Positions 63,525 to 64,000 of a DNA stretch of 64,000 nucleotides are shown one piece after another. Source of the DNA: Macquaria australasica (lineage: Eukaryota > Chordata > Actinopteri > Centrarchiformes > Percichthyidae); NCBI GenBank assembly GCA_005408345.1, contig SEMN01000100.1, forward strand, positions 1,119,501 through 1,183,500, given 5' to 3'. Position 1 is the stretch's first letter. The number at the start of each line of letters is the position of its first letter. A model generated the notes under the pieces. It had not been told where the DNA came from, made no database searches, and saw only the letters and a program-made list of their open reading frames with translations. The position numbers and the translations under genes were made by a program.

Positions 63525-64000
63525 GTGAGTCACTCACAACGGGCGCGTCATGAGGTTAGCACAGCTCAACACAAGAGCTGGATCTTGAGTCATATCACTC
63601 TGTGTGGGTTTACAGAAAATTATTTCATTCTAAAACAAAGACTGCGGGTTGGCTCATTTTCCAGTGACTGTATTCTGTGTCTGTGAAAAAACCATTCATG
63701 TGATGTACACAAGATCAAAACAATCCCTAATCTGCCAGGGTCCTCATACTCCACCGGATAACTCTGCACTCTGTCCCAAATCTGTCATGACAATCTGCAC
63801 AACTTCCAAACTTTTAATACCTTTGAGCCGATGTGGTTTTAAATCCTCATTGTACGAATGTCTAACTTTAAATGTGTAAACTGTATCTGCTTTCTTGATC
63901 CAGACATGAGCTTATTAAAGCCATAGTTTGACAAAAGCTAGATAAGAAGATTGATACCACTCTCATATCTGTCCATTAAATATAAGGCTACAGCATGCAG
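63525..64000. other. galnt18 intron 4, incomplete
   Basis: Starts with gtgagt and runs off the window. About 63912-64000 is the first part of a family A MITE. The rest is unrecognised. Confidence 0.8.
63912..64000 (+). repeat. Family A MITE, cut by window edge
   Basis: 'agctagataagaagattgat' plus 'accactctcatatctgtcca', then 'taaatataaggctacagc', aligns with the outer arm of the element at 24863-25695, in the orientation of its left arm. The last bases of the window lie inside it. Confidence 0.75.

Overview
The window is a piece of a teleost (ray-finned fish) nuclear chromosome, probably from a percomorph-type fish. The grounds are an AT-rich, CpG-poor background, long introns with canonical GT/AG splice sites, long (CA)n/(TG)n microsatellites, and several interspersed repeat families typical of bony-fish genomes. 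I see no bacterial, phage or plasmid features, no CRISPR array, and no rRNA or tRNA gene I could support. The only protein-coding gene I can defend is the 5' part of galnt18, a Y-subfamily polypeptide N-acetylgalactosaminyltransferase, on the + strand.

Layout: positions 1 to about 22,640 are upstream intergenic DNA with no recognisable exons. They hold several repeat families, a 102-base (TG)51 tract, a CpG- and pyrimidine-rich patch at 10.1-10.6 kb, and a nested transposon complex at 14.25-16.16 kb whose inner element has perfect 50-bp terminal inverted repeats and a TA target duplication. A CpG-rich promoter/5'UTR lies at about 22.7-23.14 kb. Coding exons are at 23141-23378, 53971-54166, 55976-56142 and 63341-63524. 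They are separated by introns of 30,592, 1,809 and 7,198 bases, in phases 1, 2 and 1. The fourth intron (phase 2) runs off the right edge.

The four exons encode about 262 residues: a short cytoplasmic tail, a signal-anchor, a stem with a predicted helix, the Y-subfamily stem motif, and the first part of the GT-A catalytic domain up to the DxH metal-binding motif (Asp-Ala-His, residues 253-255). The rest of the catalytic domain and the ricin-type lectin domain must lie beyond position 64000. Whether this is galnt18a or galnt18b cannot be decided from the window.

I did not find a new multi-gene system. The most notable signals are structural. They are the nested MITE inside an older inverted-repeat element, a second copy of the same host element starting about 30 bases after the exon 3 donor, a long intronic inverted repeat with a different repeat inserted in its loop and flanked by an 11-bp target duplication, a repeat split by an antisense copy of its own family, a 15-bp perfect hairpin in intron 1, and two upstream reading frames overlapping the galnt18 start codon.
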